Positions 1-10,627 of a DNA stretch of 64,000 nucleotides are shown one piece after another. Made by a program: the position numbers and the translations under genes. Every line of letters starts with the position of its first letter. Within the stretch, counting starts at the first letter, position 1. Source of the stretch: Myrmaecium sp. VS I D KN 1 (Eukaryota; Ascomycota; Dothideomycetes; Valsariales; Valsariaceae); the NCBI GenBank assembly GCA_019775845.1, contig JADQAV010000001.1:62001-126000 (forward strand), in the 5' to 3' direction. The notes beneath the pieces were generated by a model. It was not told the origin of the DNA and did no database searches. It saw nothing but the letters and a program-made list of their open reading frames with translations.

Positions 1-32
1 AGGTCTGGGCCGAGATCGACGCCAACTCGTGA
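1..32 (+). CDS. 3' tip of an unidentified gene (partial)
   Basis: From base 3 a frame reads VWAEIDANS followed by TGA at 30-32. Everything upstream is outside the window. The next 870 bases hold no exon of this gene, so this would be its C-terminus. Nine residues are too few to name a family, and the call rests only on the clean short frame. It could equally be an exon ending at the GTGAGT that overlaps the stop (29-34). Confidence 0.3.
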   Translation, partial: VWAEIDANS

Positions 33-906
33 GTTGTGATGGAGAAGGAAGGGGAAGGGAATGGATTGGGATGGGAGGGGGCGGGTTTGATGTGGGAGGA
101 TGGGTGGGGACGTAGAAGATGGGAAGAGGACGAGGGAAAGAGCGAAGGGGACTGTCGGGTTGGGGGACAGGAGGAGGAGAATGATTGTACGATATCAACA
201 TGCGACGAGGCCATGTGCCTTTCTTTTTTCAGCGGCGTCACCGGAACAGGAGGAAAGGGAGGGTGTACCAAGGAGTTTTCTCGCTCGGACAGACAGACAG
301 ACGGAACATGTCAATTTCTCTTCTTGCAAAGATGCCGAACAGTGCAGCGGATTGATGTATAAGCTTGATGACTCTCCACTGGGGTTGAGGGCAAAGAAGG
401 AAAGAAGACAGGCAGAGCACGATACATCTAACACCAGGCTTGCTGGAAAGAACGAAAGGATGCCACACTACTGCTCGTAGAAAAGAGAGGGACGCGCTGC
501 CTGGATATGCTATGCTGTACTCATTCCGAGGTATCAAGAACTCTGCACTATGCTTGCCCAACCGGTACCGGGAGAACTGCTTTTACGGCCTCGGACGGCC
601 TGGCCTGCTAGAAAGCAGATGTCGTATCCTGACCGAACTGTAAAACAGCTGTTCAAGGTCCTTTTTCCAGCGGCCATGGCGAAACAATTCTGACCTCCTC
701 TCTCTCTCCGCCACATGCGACATCCTTTCAGTACTGAAGATTAAAAGACCCTTTCCTGGTACGCCCGAAGTGACATGACTAAATCGCCCATTTTTGCCGT
801 GTTGAGAGGGGAAAGAAAAATCTAGAAGGTGATGATCATTGGGAGGGGGGAGACCATGCCACAACAGCAGTGATGTCCCGTTCATCCGCCCTGCCAGGTT
901 GTCCGC
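33..906. other. Intergenic, 3' flank
   Basis: No gene recognised. The sequence is purine-rich at the left, and the overlapping short frames on both strands show no family signature. It probably contains the 3' untranslated regions of the left-edge gene and of the SmG gene. Confidence 0.5.
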
Positions 907-1613
907 TCATCGTCCACCACCGCCGCGGTGGTCGTCGCCAATGCGCTCGAGAGCCTGTCGAACGAGGAGGGCATGTCAGTACGGTTTGCGCGCGCGAACG
1001 GGTGTCACCCGCATCGGTTAGGGTGAAGGGGTCGATCCATACCTCAAGCATAACCACGGAGTTACCACGCACAACCTGCCATTGCACCTCACGTTAGCTA
1101 TTGTCCGCCCGTTTCCCCCTTCCAGGACAGAGAGTTTTTCTGTATTTCTCCCGGGAGCGTGCGAGTTGTCTGTTTGTCACGTACCACCTGGCCGATCGCG
1201 ACCTTGCCGCCGTCGGGCTTCACCTCCACGGAGTCGTCGAGGACGAGGTTCAGGAACACCTAGGGAAACGAGGAGGACGCGTTAGTCCATGACTGGGTGG
1301 AGCGAGGGTTACGCTCGTGGATCGAAGGAACGGCATGGAGACGTGGTGGCAGGAGAGCGCGAGAAGGAGATGAACGTACATCGTAGCCGCGCAGGGAGCC
1401 TTGGATGGTCCGGTTGCCGTTGAGCTGGATGTGCAGTCTCTTGTCGAGATACTAGAAAGCCCACGCGCCGTGCGCAATGTCAGTTAGCTATACAGCCAGA
1501 ATACCAGTTTCGCGCACCCACACACACAGATAGACTTGTGAGGGCGACGGCGGGAACAGCGAGATGACGGGGCACAATCATACCTTCTTGAGTTCGGGCT
1601 GTGCTTGCGGCAT
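907..1613 (-). CDS. Small nuclear ribonucleoprotein G (SmG)
   Basis: Core Sm-ring protein of U1, U2, U4 and U5 snRNPs, acting in the nucleus in pre-mRNA splicing. Five exons on the minus strand: 1584-1613, 1380-1451, 1185-1259, 1043-1075, 907-954, all GT-AG and in phase, giving 85 residues. The start reads MPQAQPELKK. The Sm1 part (about residues 11-60) includes KRLHIQLNGNRTIQGSLRGYD and VFLNLVLDDSVEV; the Sm2 part (about 61-70) includes VVRGNSVVMLE. Length and motifs match the family (human SNRPG is 76 residues). The C-terminal tail is a short glycine-rich run (DDHRGGGGR). No single exon exceeds 75 nt, so no long frame reveals the gene. It is head-to-head with the Ntr2-like gene, with 361 bp between start codons. 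Yeast equivalent SMX2. Confidence 0.95.
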
Positions 1614-1974
1614 GGCGATAGGCTTCCTTGTTGTTGTGAGGAAAAGAGCGGGTGGTGTTTCGTTGACCGGTGCGGAAGTGAGAGAGCTCCCAAGCGTTGC
1701 GATGGAGGTTGGAGGTTTCCGCCGAGCGGAGGACGAGAGAGAAGCCTTGGCGGGCTGCCGGGGACCTCCCGGTCATGCTTCCCCAGGGTCCACTCTGGAG
1801 ATGGGCGAGCTTCCAGCAAAACTCACAACCGGTAGACTTCAACGTACACTTGCTATTCGACGAACATAGCTTCCTCTTCTCCGAATCGCCCTCTCGACAC
1901 CTCAGCCTTCGCAACAAATATCTGAAAGAGACACCCTCCAATCCAGCATCCGGATCGCGCACGCCTCCCCGACG
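1614..1974. promoter_or_regulatory. Shared promoter interval between SmG and Ntr2-like
   Basis: 361 bp separate two divergent start codons, so the two genes presumably share promoter sequence. No TATA box is evident; the interval is mixed GC with short pyrimidine tracts. Function is inferred only from position. Confidence 0.5.
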
Positions 1975-3562
1975 ATGAAGAAGTTCGGCGCGCGGCGCGT
2001 TCCCCGCAAGATCGGAGGAGCCGACGACGACGATGAGAACGAGCAGAGTAGCAGCACAGGTGAGAAAGATCTCAACACCACGAACGAACATTTCCTCCCT
2101 GTTCACCAACCCTCCCTCGCAACAACACCGATCACTAACCCGCCCGCTTGCCCACCGCACTCCAGAACCCGTCCTCAAACGACCCTCCACCTCCACCGCC
2201 AACAAAACAAAAAAGCGCCAATCCTCCTCCCTCAGACTATCCTTCGACCCCTCCGCCGCCACCGTGCCCGGCGCCGCCGACGACGACGGCAACGACACCA
2301 CTACCGCCGACGAGGTCTTCACCCCCGTCAAATCGACCCTCTCACGGCTCGCGCAAGAGCGCACAGCGGCGGCCGCGGCGCGCAAACGCAACCTCCCCGT
2401 GCGCGCGGGCGGGGACCAACCAAACTACAGCCGGGAAGCGCTCGAGGAGCTCAAGGGGGCGACGCCGAGCACGCCGCGCTCGCTGCAGGCACTCGGACCC
2501 GGTAGTGGTGGCGGCAGTCACGGAGGGAGCGGGGACGACGCGACCAAACCCGCCGCGGTCGATATAGCGGCTAAGTTCGGCGCGGAGGCGGCCTTGGCGG
2601 CGGAGCGACGGACGGACGACCAGCGCCACCCGCGCATCCCGACGGAGGCGGAGATCCGGGAGAAGAAGGAGCGGCGACGGCGGCTGGCGCGGGAGGGCGA
2701 GTTCATCTCGCTCCGGGATCGAGGCAGCTCCGATAGCGAGGAGGAGGATGGGGATGAGGAAGAGGACCGCGGCTTCGCGAGCGACGAGTCGGATCAGTTT
2801 CGCACCACCACCTCGACAACGACACGAAGCCGGCACGGCGGCGGCAGCGGTTCGCGCCTGGTCCGCGAAGACGAAGATCTCGCCGAGGGTTTCGACGAGC
2901 TGGTCGAAGACGGCGGGATCGCGCTGGGACCCAAAGCCGAGCGCGACGCCGCGCGCAAACGACGGGAGGAAATGGCCGCCCTGATCGCGGAAGCCGAAGG
3001 CGGCAACGGTGGCGACGCCGACACCCACATCCCCGGCGCCCTGGACGACTCCTCCTCATCCGAAGCGGAACGCAACGCCGCCTACGAAGCGGCGCAGACG
3101 CGCGCCGGCACGTTCGGCATCGCCGCCCGACCCGCCGCCACCACGGATGACGACCTCCGACGGCCCCGCACCCCGCCCACCATCACCCCGCTCCCGGATC
3201 TCGGGGACGTCCTGGCGAAGCTGCACGCCGCGCTGCACGCGATGGAGGACCGACGGGCGGGGCAGGCGCGGCGGCTGGCGGAGCTGGGCGAGGAGCGGGC
3301 GGCGCTCGTGGATCGTGCGGCTTGGGTGCAGCGGCAGCTGACGGAGACGGCGAGGCGGTATGAGGCGGTGAGGGGGGAGGCGGGGTTGGGCGGGGGGGAG
3401 GGGGATTTGCTGCCGACGGCGGTGACGACGATGGGGGATGGGAGGGTGGTGGTGCAGAGGGGGTTGGAGAGTTTGGGGGCCACGCCGGTTCGTGCTGCTG
3501 CTGTGGTGAGCGAGGGGGAGGAGGATGGCGAGGGGGGACGGCTGGGGTTGGGTGCGCAATAG
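1975..3562 (+). CDS. Nineteen-complex-related protein 2 (Ntr2)-like splicing factor
   Basis: Two exons, 1975-2059 and 2166-3562, join in phase to 493 residues. The N-terminus MKKFGARRVPRKIGG and the blocks EPVLKRP, NYSREALEELKGATPSTPR, DIAAKFG and IPTEAEIREKKERRRRLARE match the fungal NTR2 family. In yeast Ntr2 works with Ntr1 and the helicase Prp43 in spliceosome and lariat-intron disassembly. The middle is highly acidic and Ser/Arg/Gly-rich. A coiled-coil-like segment (around DVLAKLHAALHAMEDRRAGQ) lies near residues 370-440. The C-terminus is glycine-rich and probably disordered. The start is chosen because MKKFGARR is the conserved family beginning and the intron restores frame at EPVLK. 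Divergent neighbour of SmG, another splicing component. Confidence 0.85.
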
Positions 3563-3987
3563 ATGGCTTGGGATGGGGGATGGGGTTGGGGTGCGGATCT
3601 ATATGAGCAGAGGAAGGAGGAAGCAAGAGAGGTTGACGAGTTCGACTTGCGACAGTAGTGTATATCCACATGCATATCTATATGCACGCACATCTCCCTT
3701 TGGGGAGCATTTCGAAAGCTTCGATAACATGCTTTCCATCTTCCGATCCCAGTCCCCTTCAGCCTCCCTCTCTCATCCCCATGCCCCAATCCCCCTCACC
3801 CGGTCACGATCACATACCCTCATACCTACATGATGCCGACCATCGAGAAGAAAAAAAAAGAACTCAATCACACGACACGGGGTGGAGGCGGGACAGGTCA
3901 AAGATCTTCCCTTTCCCCTTGTCCTTCTTTCCTTCAAAAAACCAATTACAGAAAGGAAAAAAAAAAAAAAAAACACACTAAAAAACA
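3563..3987. other. Intergenic between convergent genes
   Basis: Convergent 3' flanks of the Ntr2-like and CLIP-170-like genes. It contains an A-rich run near 3957-3974 and T/C-rich stretches, consistent with 3' UTR and polyadenylation sequence. No gene seen. Confidence 0.5.
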
Positions 3988-6612
3988 CTAAAACGCATCC
4001 TCAAACGGACAATTCGTCGCGTCATGCCCATCCCGCTCGCACAGCGCGCACCACTTGTTCGCGTCCGCCTGGGCCTCGCCCTTGCCGGGCACGAGACCCG
4101 AGTCGTACGGGTTGGGTAAGGGGGTCGGAGCGGACGGCTGCGGTGGTGGCGGTGGGGCGGATGCGGCGGTGGTTGCGTGCGGTTCGTCTTCTTCTTGTTC
4201 TTCTTGCTCTTCTTCTTCAACTGCAGTTGCTGCTTCGTGGGTGTGCCCGCCGCCACCGCCGCCGCCTTCAAAGCTATGCGCGCTCTTCTTTCTCCGGTGA
4301 AACGGGGCGAGCGGGGCGGGATGGGCGCGAGCATCTTCGGACGGGGAGAGGGAGAGGTTGTTGAGCTTGTGGCCGAGGGCAGCCGTGTCGCTGTCTTCCT
4401 CGTCGTCCTCCTGGTGGTGCTGGTGGCCAACGGAGGTGTCGATCTGCTGCTGCTGCTGCTGTTGCTGGGCGTCAGCCCGGCCGCCCATCGCCGTGCAGTT
4501 GAGGATGTCGTGCCCGCCCGTCTCGCAGATCTCGCACCAGAGCGAGCTCCCGTCCGCGCTCGAGGCCGTGTCCGATTCCAGCGTCGGCTCGAGGGTGTGG
4601 GTGTGGGCGCGCGAGCGCGGTGGCGCGAGCGTGGACGGCGGATTGGTCCGCTGCGCGTTGGGGGACGCGTTCGGAGAGCGCCAGCCCATGATGGTGTCTT
4701 TGGAGTTTCGCTCGGACGAGCGCTTGTCCTGCGTCGCGGTCTGCTGAGAGAGGAGACTGTCCCGCTGCGGGACCATCCCGCTGCTCGCCTCGAGCTCTCG
4801 TCGAAGACGTGCGACTTCGCGCTCGAGCTCTTCTTCCCGGTAAGACTTCCGCTCGATCATGCCGTGGAGCTCCTCCTTCTCGCGCTCCAGAGCCTCTAGC
4901 CTAGCCTTGAGCTTGGCAAGCTCTTCGGCGTCCGCACCGACACCGTGACCTGTGGAAGCCCCATTCACACCAGGACTGCCGATCTCCGGCCCCGATGAAA
5001 GGGAGTGAATGATGGCTTTGAGCCCCCGAATCTCGTCATCGCGCTGTTCCACTTCTCGGCCGTCCGAGGCACCAGCTACCTTCGCCTGTTCCAACGCGGC
5101 CTGCGCTTTCTCACGCTCCTGTTTCAGCTCCGAACGGCCCCGTTCGACTTCCCCCCTCAGGAACTCGACTTCACCCCTCGCCTCCGCTTCTCCTCTGCGC
5201 GCGTCCTCGAGACCTTCTTCGAGCTCCTGGACGAGCTCTTCCAACTGCTTCAGTTGCTGCGCGACGCTGCTTACGTCTTCAGCCTGCTCCTGCAACTCTC
5301 GAATCTCCGCCAACAGATCCTCCTCTCTCTTCTGGTATACCCTCTCCGTCTCTGTGCTGGCCATCTCCAGCGTATCGATCGTACTCCTGAAATCGGCTCG
5401 GTGCGCGTCGAATTCCGCGGTTAGCATCGTGATCTTCTCGTTCTTTTCTCTGAGCAGAGCTCTCAGATGGGCTACGTCCGCATCTTCGGGTCCATCGCGA
5501 GGGCTCTGCAGTTCGCCATCGGTCGGTATCAAGCTCTGCAATTCCTGGAGGCTCGCTTCCATCTCCGCCAAGCTGGCCGCTTGCTCCTTGAGTTGTCGAT
5601 CGCGCTCCTCGAGTTTCTGCCGGAGCAGCGCCACCTCTTCTTCGGCTTGGCTGTTCGAGGACTTGGGTCGCCCGCCCCGGGAGTGGAAGGCGGAGATGGG
5701 CTCGCCGGAGTTGGAGGCGACTCCGACGGATTCGGAGTCTTCATCGATGGCCGTGTGCTGTCCCAAGCGCGAATTGGTCCGTGAATATGGTCGCGACGGT
5801 CCCGGTGTTCGTGGTTTCCCCATCCCCCCTCTCGTGGGGCCAGGGCTCGCGAAACGCGGTGCTCCGATTGCGCTCTTCGAGAAGGGCGATGCGCCTACGG
5901 ATGGGCTGCGGCCCGGCGTCAGCGTCGGCGGCTTTCGGAGCGGGGACTCCGGTCGAGCTTGGGGGGTTCTGGTCTTTTTGAATTGCGGGCTGGGCGCCCT
6001 CGAGCCCGGGCCGATGGACTGCGAGAATTTCGGAAGGGAGGGAGTCGGAGGCGAGAAGGCGTTTGGGGCGTTGGTGGTGCTTGCGCTGAAGTCGGGATAG
6101 GGCGGTGCATTAGGTGTGAGAGGAAAGGAGCTGCCTGATGTTCGTTTCACCGCGCGCGCGAGCGGTAGGAAAATCCCGGCGCCGGGTATGGAGGTGGTGA
6201 AGTACTGGGTGCTGGCAGCGAGGCACGTCAATTAGTATAAACGGCAATGATAACCTCCCAGTCTGCGGAACCCGCCACCGCAGAGCAGATGGCACACTCA
6301 CCCATCCACATCTCCGTCATTCTTGCCTCTGGCGGCGTATTCCCTGGCCAGCTCCACGCCGGCAAAGATGCCCTTCTTCCCATGTACGCTGCCCACAAAT
6401 TTGACCACGCCGTGCATGCCGCCGGGGACGTCGACTAGATCGCCAACCTCGATGTCTTGTCCGTCGCCGCCGGTGAGAGCGTTGAGCGAAGCCTTCCGGG
6501 CCATGGTGGTGCTGGCGGAGAGGTTGAGGGCGGGAGAGGAGGCGGTGTGTAGCTGGGATTGTGCCAGACCGGGGCGATTGGTGTGGAGGCGGCGCGGGGT
6601 GTTTAAAGCCAT
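3988..6612 (-). CDS. CAP-Gly protein of the CLIP-170 type (microtubule plus-end tracking)
   Basis: Two exons, 6302-6612 and 3988-6211, joined in phase (GG|C) to 844 residues. A CAP-Gly domain spans about residues 54-125, is split by the intron and carries the signature GKNDG (96-100) that binds EB1/tubulin C-termini. A basic Ser/Pro-rich linker follows, then a long coiled coil (about 250-590) of heptad-like Glu/Leu/Lys sequence for dimerisation. The tail has two CCHC zinc knuckles, CEICETGGHDILNC and, at the extreme C-terminus, CALCERDGHDATNC, both C-x2-C-x4-H-x4-C, as in CLIP-170. This architecture predicts a homologue of Aspergillus ClipA / fission yeast Tip1. A second in-frame Met (residue 37, MARKAS) is an alternative start. 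Divergent from the APH-fold gene at 7.5 kb. Confidence 0.9.
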
Positions 6613-7529
6613 GGTGTGAATTCGGTTGTGTTGGCGGTCGTTGGCGGACGGAGGGAGGGGATGGGCTTAGCGGACCCGGCTCGGGAGAAACATGGGATAG
6701 GGGCGGAGGTGGGCGACACAAGGAAGTGGTGTCGCCGGGTGGTGGAGGCAGCGGTGTCCGGTTGCGCAGGAAAGAATGAGTGAATGGGGGAGTGAGAGAG
6801 AGAGAGAGAGAGAGAGGTTAGTGAGGTGACGGAAGGGTGCAGTGGGTGGTGAAACAACAAAAAGGTTCGGTCGGGCTCGGGTTGGAAGGGCAGCACGGAG
6901 GGAAATCAACAGTGCGCACGGGCGTTGACAGGGCCGGGGCCAGGGGACAGGGACCAACGGGCCAAACTGACAAACAAGTGACAATCCAAGCCGAACGACA
7001 AGCGACAGGCTGGAAATTGCTTGACATTTGATTGCCCAATGCGTGGCAGAACCTGGATAATCCCATTGATAGGTTCGCCTGCCATTCCACTCGAAGCATA
7101 AGTTTATGTAAAGTAAGATCGGTTATACTGTAGCACCTATGTATCGGCGCTGTAGGTATGCAGCATAACAATGGGATAATGTAGAAGGATGCGTGGTGCA
7201 CCAGGAGAGATCCTTTCGAGTTTTTCAGTATTATCCACGAGTATTAAATGACTTATTCACAGTTTGATTCACAATTCCCAATTGTTCTGGCACCTCAATC
7301 GCTCTCCGTCGGCAAGTCCGGGGCACCTAGGCACCAAGGCAAAGGAAGCCCGGCGGACTTCCAGGCTCCAATTATTTACCCCGGATTCTCTCCCTCATCG
7401 GCCAGCCGAGGTACAATACCGTCCCTCACCATCCCTCCGTATATCTTTCTTTCCAACCACCGAACACTTCAGCCGCCATTCACCATCCATGCCCACTCAG
7501 CCTCCTCCACTACCTCTCCTCCAACCACC
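6613..7529. promoter_or_regulatory. Divergent promoter region (CLIP-170-like / APH-fold gene)
   Basis: 917 bp between two div­ergent start codons. It contains a (GA)n microsatellite near 6794-6816. An open frame continues upstream of the APH-fold start to 7248, but nothing in it resembles the family, so it is taken as leader. Confidence 0.45.
6794..6816. repeat. (GA)n dinucleotide microsatellite
   Basis: About eleven perfect GA units in the CLIP-170-like upstream region, on the strand opposite to a CT-rich promoter tract. Confidence 0.9.
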
Positions 7530-8639
7530 ATGGCCGGCGCCGTTCGCCAACCCATTGACGTTCCCGCCCTAGAGCGCTACATCCGCGCGAACGTGCCGGA
7601 CATCCTTCCGCCCCTGGAGGTCCGCCAGTTCGGGTACGGCCAGTCGAACCCGACCTACCAGCTCACCGCATCCGACGGACGCCGGTTCGTGCTGCGGAAG
7701 AAGCCCCCCGGCACGCTGCTCAGCAAGACCGCCCACAAGGTCGACCGGGAATACCGCATCCTTAAGGCGCTCGAGCACACCGACGTGCCCGTCCCGAAGG
7801 CGTACGTGCTCTGCGACGACGACGCCGTCCTCGGCACCGCCTTCTACATCATGGACTACCTCGACGGCCGCATCTTCGCCGACCCGGCCCTGCCGGACGT
7901 CACCCCCGCCGAGCGCGCCGCCATGTGGCACTCCGCCATCGACACGCTCGCCGCGCTGCACCGCATCCCCCCAGCCCGCGTCGGGCTGGACCGGTTCGGC
8001 AAGCCGGCCGGCTTCTACGACCGCCAACTCAACACCTTCACCGCCATTTCCGACGCCCAATCCCGCGCGGTGGACGCCGACACCGGCCGCCCCGTCGGGC
8101 CCATCCCGCACTTCCCCGACATGGTCGCCTTCTTCCGCGACCCGCGCACCCAGCCGCCCGACCGCGCCACCCTCGTCCACGGCGACTACAAGATCGACAA
8201 CCTCGTCTTCCATCCGACCGAGCCCCGCGTCTGCGGCATCCTCGACTGGGAGATGTCCACCGTCGGCCACCCGCTCTCCGACCTCGCCAACCTGCTCTCC
8301 CCCTACATCACCCCATCGATCCTGCCCCGCAACGACAGAACCGACAACCCCTTCACCCGCACCCCCAACCTCCCCACCCGTCCGGACCTCCTCGCCCGCT
8401 ACCGCGACCGCGCCGGCTGGGATCCCGCCCCCGACCTCCCCTGGGCCGACGCCTTCGCCCTCTTCCGCGGCACCGTCATCATGCAGGGCATCGCCGCCCG
8501 CCACGCCCGCCGCCAGGCCAGCTCCGCTTCCGCCATGGCCTACGCCGCCCAGATCCGACCCTGGGCTGACCTCGCCTGGGACATGATCCGGGACTTTCGC
8601 GCCGCCGCCGCGCCGTCGGCCGGCCGGCCACGGTTGTAG
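7530..8639 (+). CDS. Aminoglycoside phosphotransferase/choline-kinase-fold protein (ACAD10/11 N-terminal type)
   Basis: Single exon, 369 residues from an ATG in strong context (ACCACCATGG). The APH fold is clear: a nucleotide-loop region GYGQSNPTYQL near residue 35; LRKKPPG with the ATP-binding lysines near 55; the catalytic loop LVHGDYKIDNLVFHP near 215-230 (HGDxxxxN with Asp and Asn); and the metal-binding segment GILDWEMSTVGHPLSDLANLL near 240-260. This subgroup resembles the kinase-like N-terminal half of acyl-CoA dehydrogenases ACAD10/11, which phosphorylate 4-hydroxyacyl-CoAs in animals. Here no dehydrogenase domain follows, so it is stand-alone. The substrate is not deducible. An in-frame upstream start at 7248 would add 94 unlike residues and was rejected. 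Confidence 0.85.
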   Translation: MAGAVRQPIDVPALERYIRANVPDILPPLEVRQFGYGQSNPTYQLTASDGRRFVLRKKPPGTLLSKTAHKVDREYRILKALEHTDVPVPKAYVLCDDDAVLGTAFYIMDYLDGRIFADPALPDVTPAERAAMWHSAIDTLAALHRIPPARVGLDRFGKPAGFYDRQLNTFTAISDAQSRAVDADTGRPVGPIPHFPDMVAFFRDPRTQPPDRATLVHGDYKIDNLVFHPTEPRVCGILDWEMSTVGHPLSDLANLLSPYITPSILPRNDRTDNPFTRTPNLPTRPDLLARYRDRAGWDPAPDLPWADAFALFRGTVIMQGIAARHARRQASSASAMAYAAQIRPWADLAWDMIRDFRAAAAPSAGRPRL

Positions 8640-8995
8640 AGGAGAGGGTGGAGGAGGCTGGATTCGAGTGTGAGTGTGGCGGGATTGGGGGCTTGATGGC
8701 GCTTTTATGTTCTTAGACAATACGGCAATTCGAATGAATGAACATACTTTGATTTGAGACGGTGATACAAGAATGATTTTGCTCGGGTGGAACGAAAGAC
8801 ATGGGCTCGTTCATTCCATAACCGCCCTTCTCACCCCATTGAACATCACAAAACTCCAACATAAGAAAAAAAAAAAAAAGCAAAAGAAAAGGCAAGCATA
8901 GAAGAGAAGTACACACGCATGCATAAGTTTCATTCCAACGAACTGAGGATACAAAAACAGATGGGAGAGGAACAAAAACATAAAAGGAAATCAAG
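8640..8995. other. Intergenic
   Basis: 3' flank of the APH-fold gene up to the tRNA. It includes an A-rich run at about 8865-8880. No gene seen. Confidence 0.5.
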
Positions 8996-9066
8996 AGGGC
9001 CGAGCCGGGATTGAACCGGCGACTTCGNNACTGCAATCCTACACTCTACCACTGAGTTACCGACCC
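8996..9066 (-). tRNA. tRNA, probably tRNA-Cys(GCA), with two unresolved bases
   Basis: Reading the minus strand from 9066, the 7-bp acceptor stem (GGGTCGG with TCGGCCC, including G-U pairs), a D arm with AGTGGTA loop, and a T arm GCCGG-TTCAATC-CCGGC form properly. The B box reads GGTTCAATCCC. The anticodon loop reads TTGCAGT, suggesting anticodon GCA (Cys). Bases 9028-9029 are N and lie in the 3' strand of the anticodon stem, which does not pair fully as written. The isotype is therefore likely but not certain. The length is about 71 nt and no intron is visible. Confidence 0.8.
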
Positions 9067-9820
9067 AATGATTTTCCATGGGGTTACTGAACAAGGGGGT
9101 TGCTTATGAAGTGGAATTTGCAGAGGGGTTGGTGTGAATGTGCCATCTGACGTCTGAGGACAATCTATTACCTCCTCGTTCACTTTTTCATCTTCGAGGT
9201 TTCATGATATTTTCTTTTTTTCTTTCTTCCTTCACCTCGTCTATTCTCTTATTTTTTCTTTTCTCCTCTATGCTGACTCCTCTTGGTGGGTTTTCTATTT
9301 TTCTTTCCTACCTATTTCATTTTTCTTAAGAAATATCTAATTTCCTACTATTAACATTTAGTGTCCAGCGACCCCATATAAGACAGCCGTACCAATAGCA
9401 TCGCTTCTCATAGGATCGAAATAGAGAGAGAGAGAGAGAGCATTACTGTTCCTCCCCCTATTTCAGGCAATATGGTGCGTTCAAGTTAATCGACCGGCTG
9501 TAATGCGGTCGAGGAAGCGCCTTGAAGCGAGCAAAGGGAGGAGGAAACAAAGGAGACGGAAAAACACAACACGACCACAGTCCTCCTTTCATCCTCTCTC
9601 AATCCGGTCGATCCAGGCAAAACAGAGAAACAAAGAACCAGCACTCCCTTCACCGGGCCCCCATAGCGCTCGTAAACCTCATGGATAAAGATATCCCCCT
9701 ACCACGACGATCCGACACCATCGCGCAGCACAGCACAGCACAGTACCCCGCAACAGCAAACCACCCACCAAACCAAACGGAAGAACAACAAGAAGAAGTA
9801 GAAAAAAGAGACAGGGAAAG
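9067..9820. other. Intergenic, T-rich, with a GA microsatellite
   Basis: Pyrimidine-rich on the plus strand (9180-9330), with (AG)n at about 9423-9440. It probably holds tRNA upstream sequence and the leader of the small gene at 9821. No further gene seen. Confidence 0.45.
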
Positions 9821-10252
9821 ATGTGCTACCACCCCCTCTACATCTTCCAAGGCTGCGGCCACATCTTCATGCCGTCAGAGCCAGTCATGCGCTGCCAAAC
9901 CGCCACCTCCCCCTCCTCATCCCCCTCCTGCCTCACCGGCCCACTCACCCACCCCTACCGCTCCCTCAGAATCCACCAGCTCTGCTACATCTGCCTGCGC
10001 GAGCGGCATCTGCGACTCGCCCGCATCGACGAGGACGAAAGTTACCGCAACGACCTCGACGGGGACGATGACGAGAGCGTCCGTGGCGCGAGCCGGAAGG
10101 GGCGGGTTGCGTATCGGAGTCCGCGGCCGGACCGGGCTGCCACGGCAGCCGCGCTGGCCGGATGGGATGGTGATGCGCGGCGTGGTGGGGTGGCGATGTG
10201 GGAGCGGAAGATGGTGGGGGGAGGGGTGATGAGGACTGGGTTTGGGGGATAG
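9821..10252 (+). CDS. Small Cys/His-containing fungal protein of unknown function
   Basis: Single exon of 143 residues. The first 65 residues carry spaced Cys and His (MCYHPLYIFQGCGH, MRCQ, SCLTG, HPYRS, CYICLRERH), a pattern I associate with many short filamentous-fungal hypothetical proteins that begin MCY and contain CGH. It may form a zinc-binding module, although no named finger is matched. The second half is acidic then Arg/Gly-rich and likely disordered. Third-position GC bias supports coding. I do not recognise a function. An upstream CDS start was not found; this ATG gives the family-like N-terminus. Confidence 0.6.
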   Translation: MCYHPLYIFQGCGHIFMPSEPVMRCQTATSPSSSPSCLTGPLTHPYRSLRIHQLCYICLRERHLRLARIDEDESYRNDLDGDDDESVRGASRKGRVAYRSPRPDRAATAAALAGWDGDARRGGVAMWERKMVGGGVMRTGFGG

Positions 10253-10627
10253 GGGGGAGGGGTGAGGAAAGCAGCGAAGGTCCAGGTCAGCGGTCGGTGA
10301 TATTATTAGGGATATCTATCTAAGGGTATATGAAGGATATATCTACATATATGTATATATACAGAGTGAGGGCCAGAGGCGCGAGATGAGTATCGATACA
10401 TTAATCTCTTTATCCAGCTCCCCATACGATAGAGCGGCAACACTTTCGGACACGGTTGACGATGCGAGCCGCCGTGAATAAGTGCAGGCAGAGAGATGAT
10501 AAGAGGAATGGGGTATGATGAAAAGGAAAATCTTGGGGACGTCCTACACCCTTAGTCCCAATGGTAGCAGTAATAGTGCCACGAGGCACGGTATTGAAAA
10601 GGGGTTGCTGCTCCTGCTTCTGCTCCT
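10253..10627. other. Intergenic
   Basis: AT-rich stretch with repeated TATAT words around 10310-10360. It is probably the convergent 3' flank of the genes on either side. No gene seen. Confidence 0.45.

Noticed and set aside
5009-6100. 363-codon plus-strand Ser-rich frame opposite the CLIP-170-like gene
   Set aside because: Antisense of a coiled-coil coding exon.
7569-8720. 383-codon minus-strand frame opposite the APH-fold gene
   Set aside because: Antisense shadow of a GC-rich coding exon; the plus frame carries the kinase motifs.
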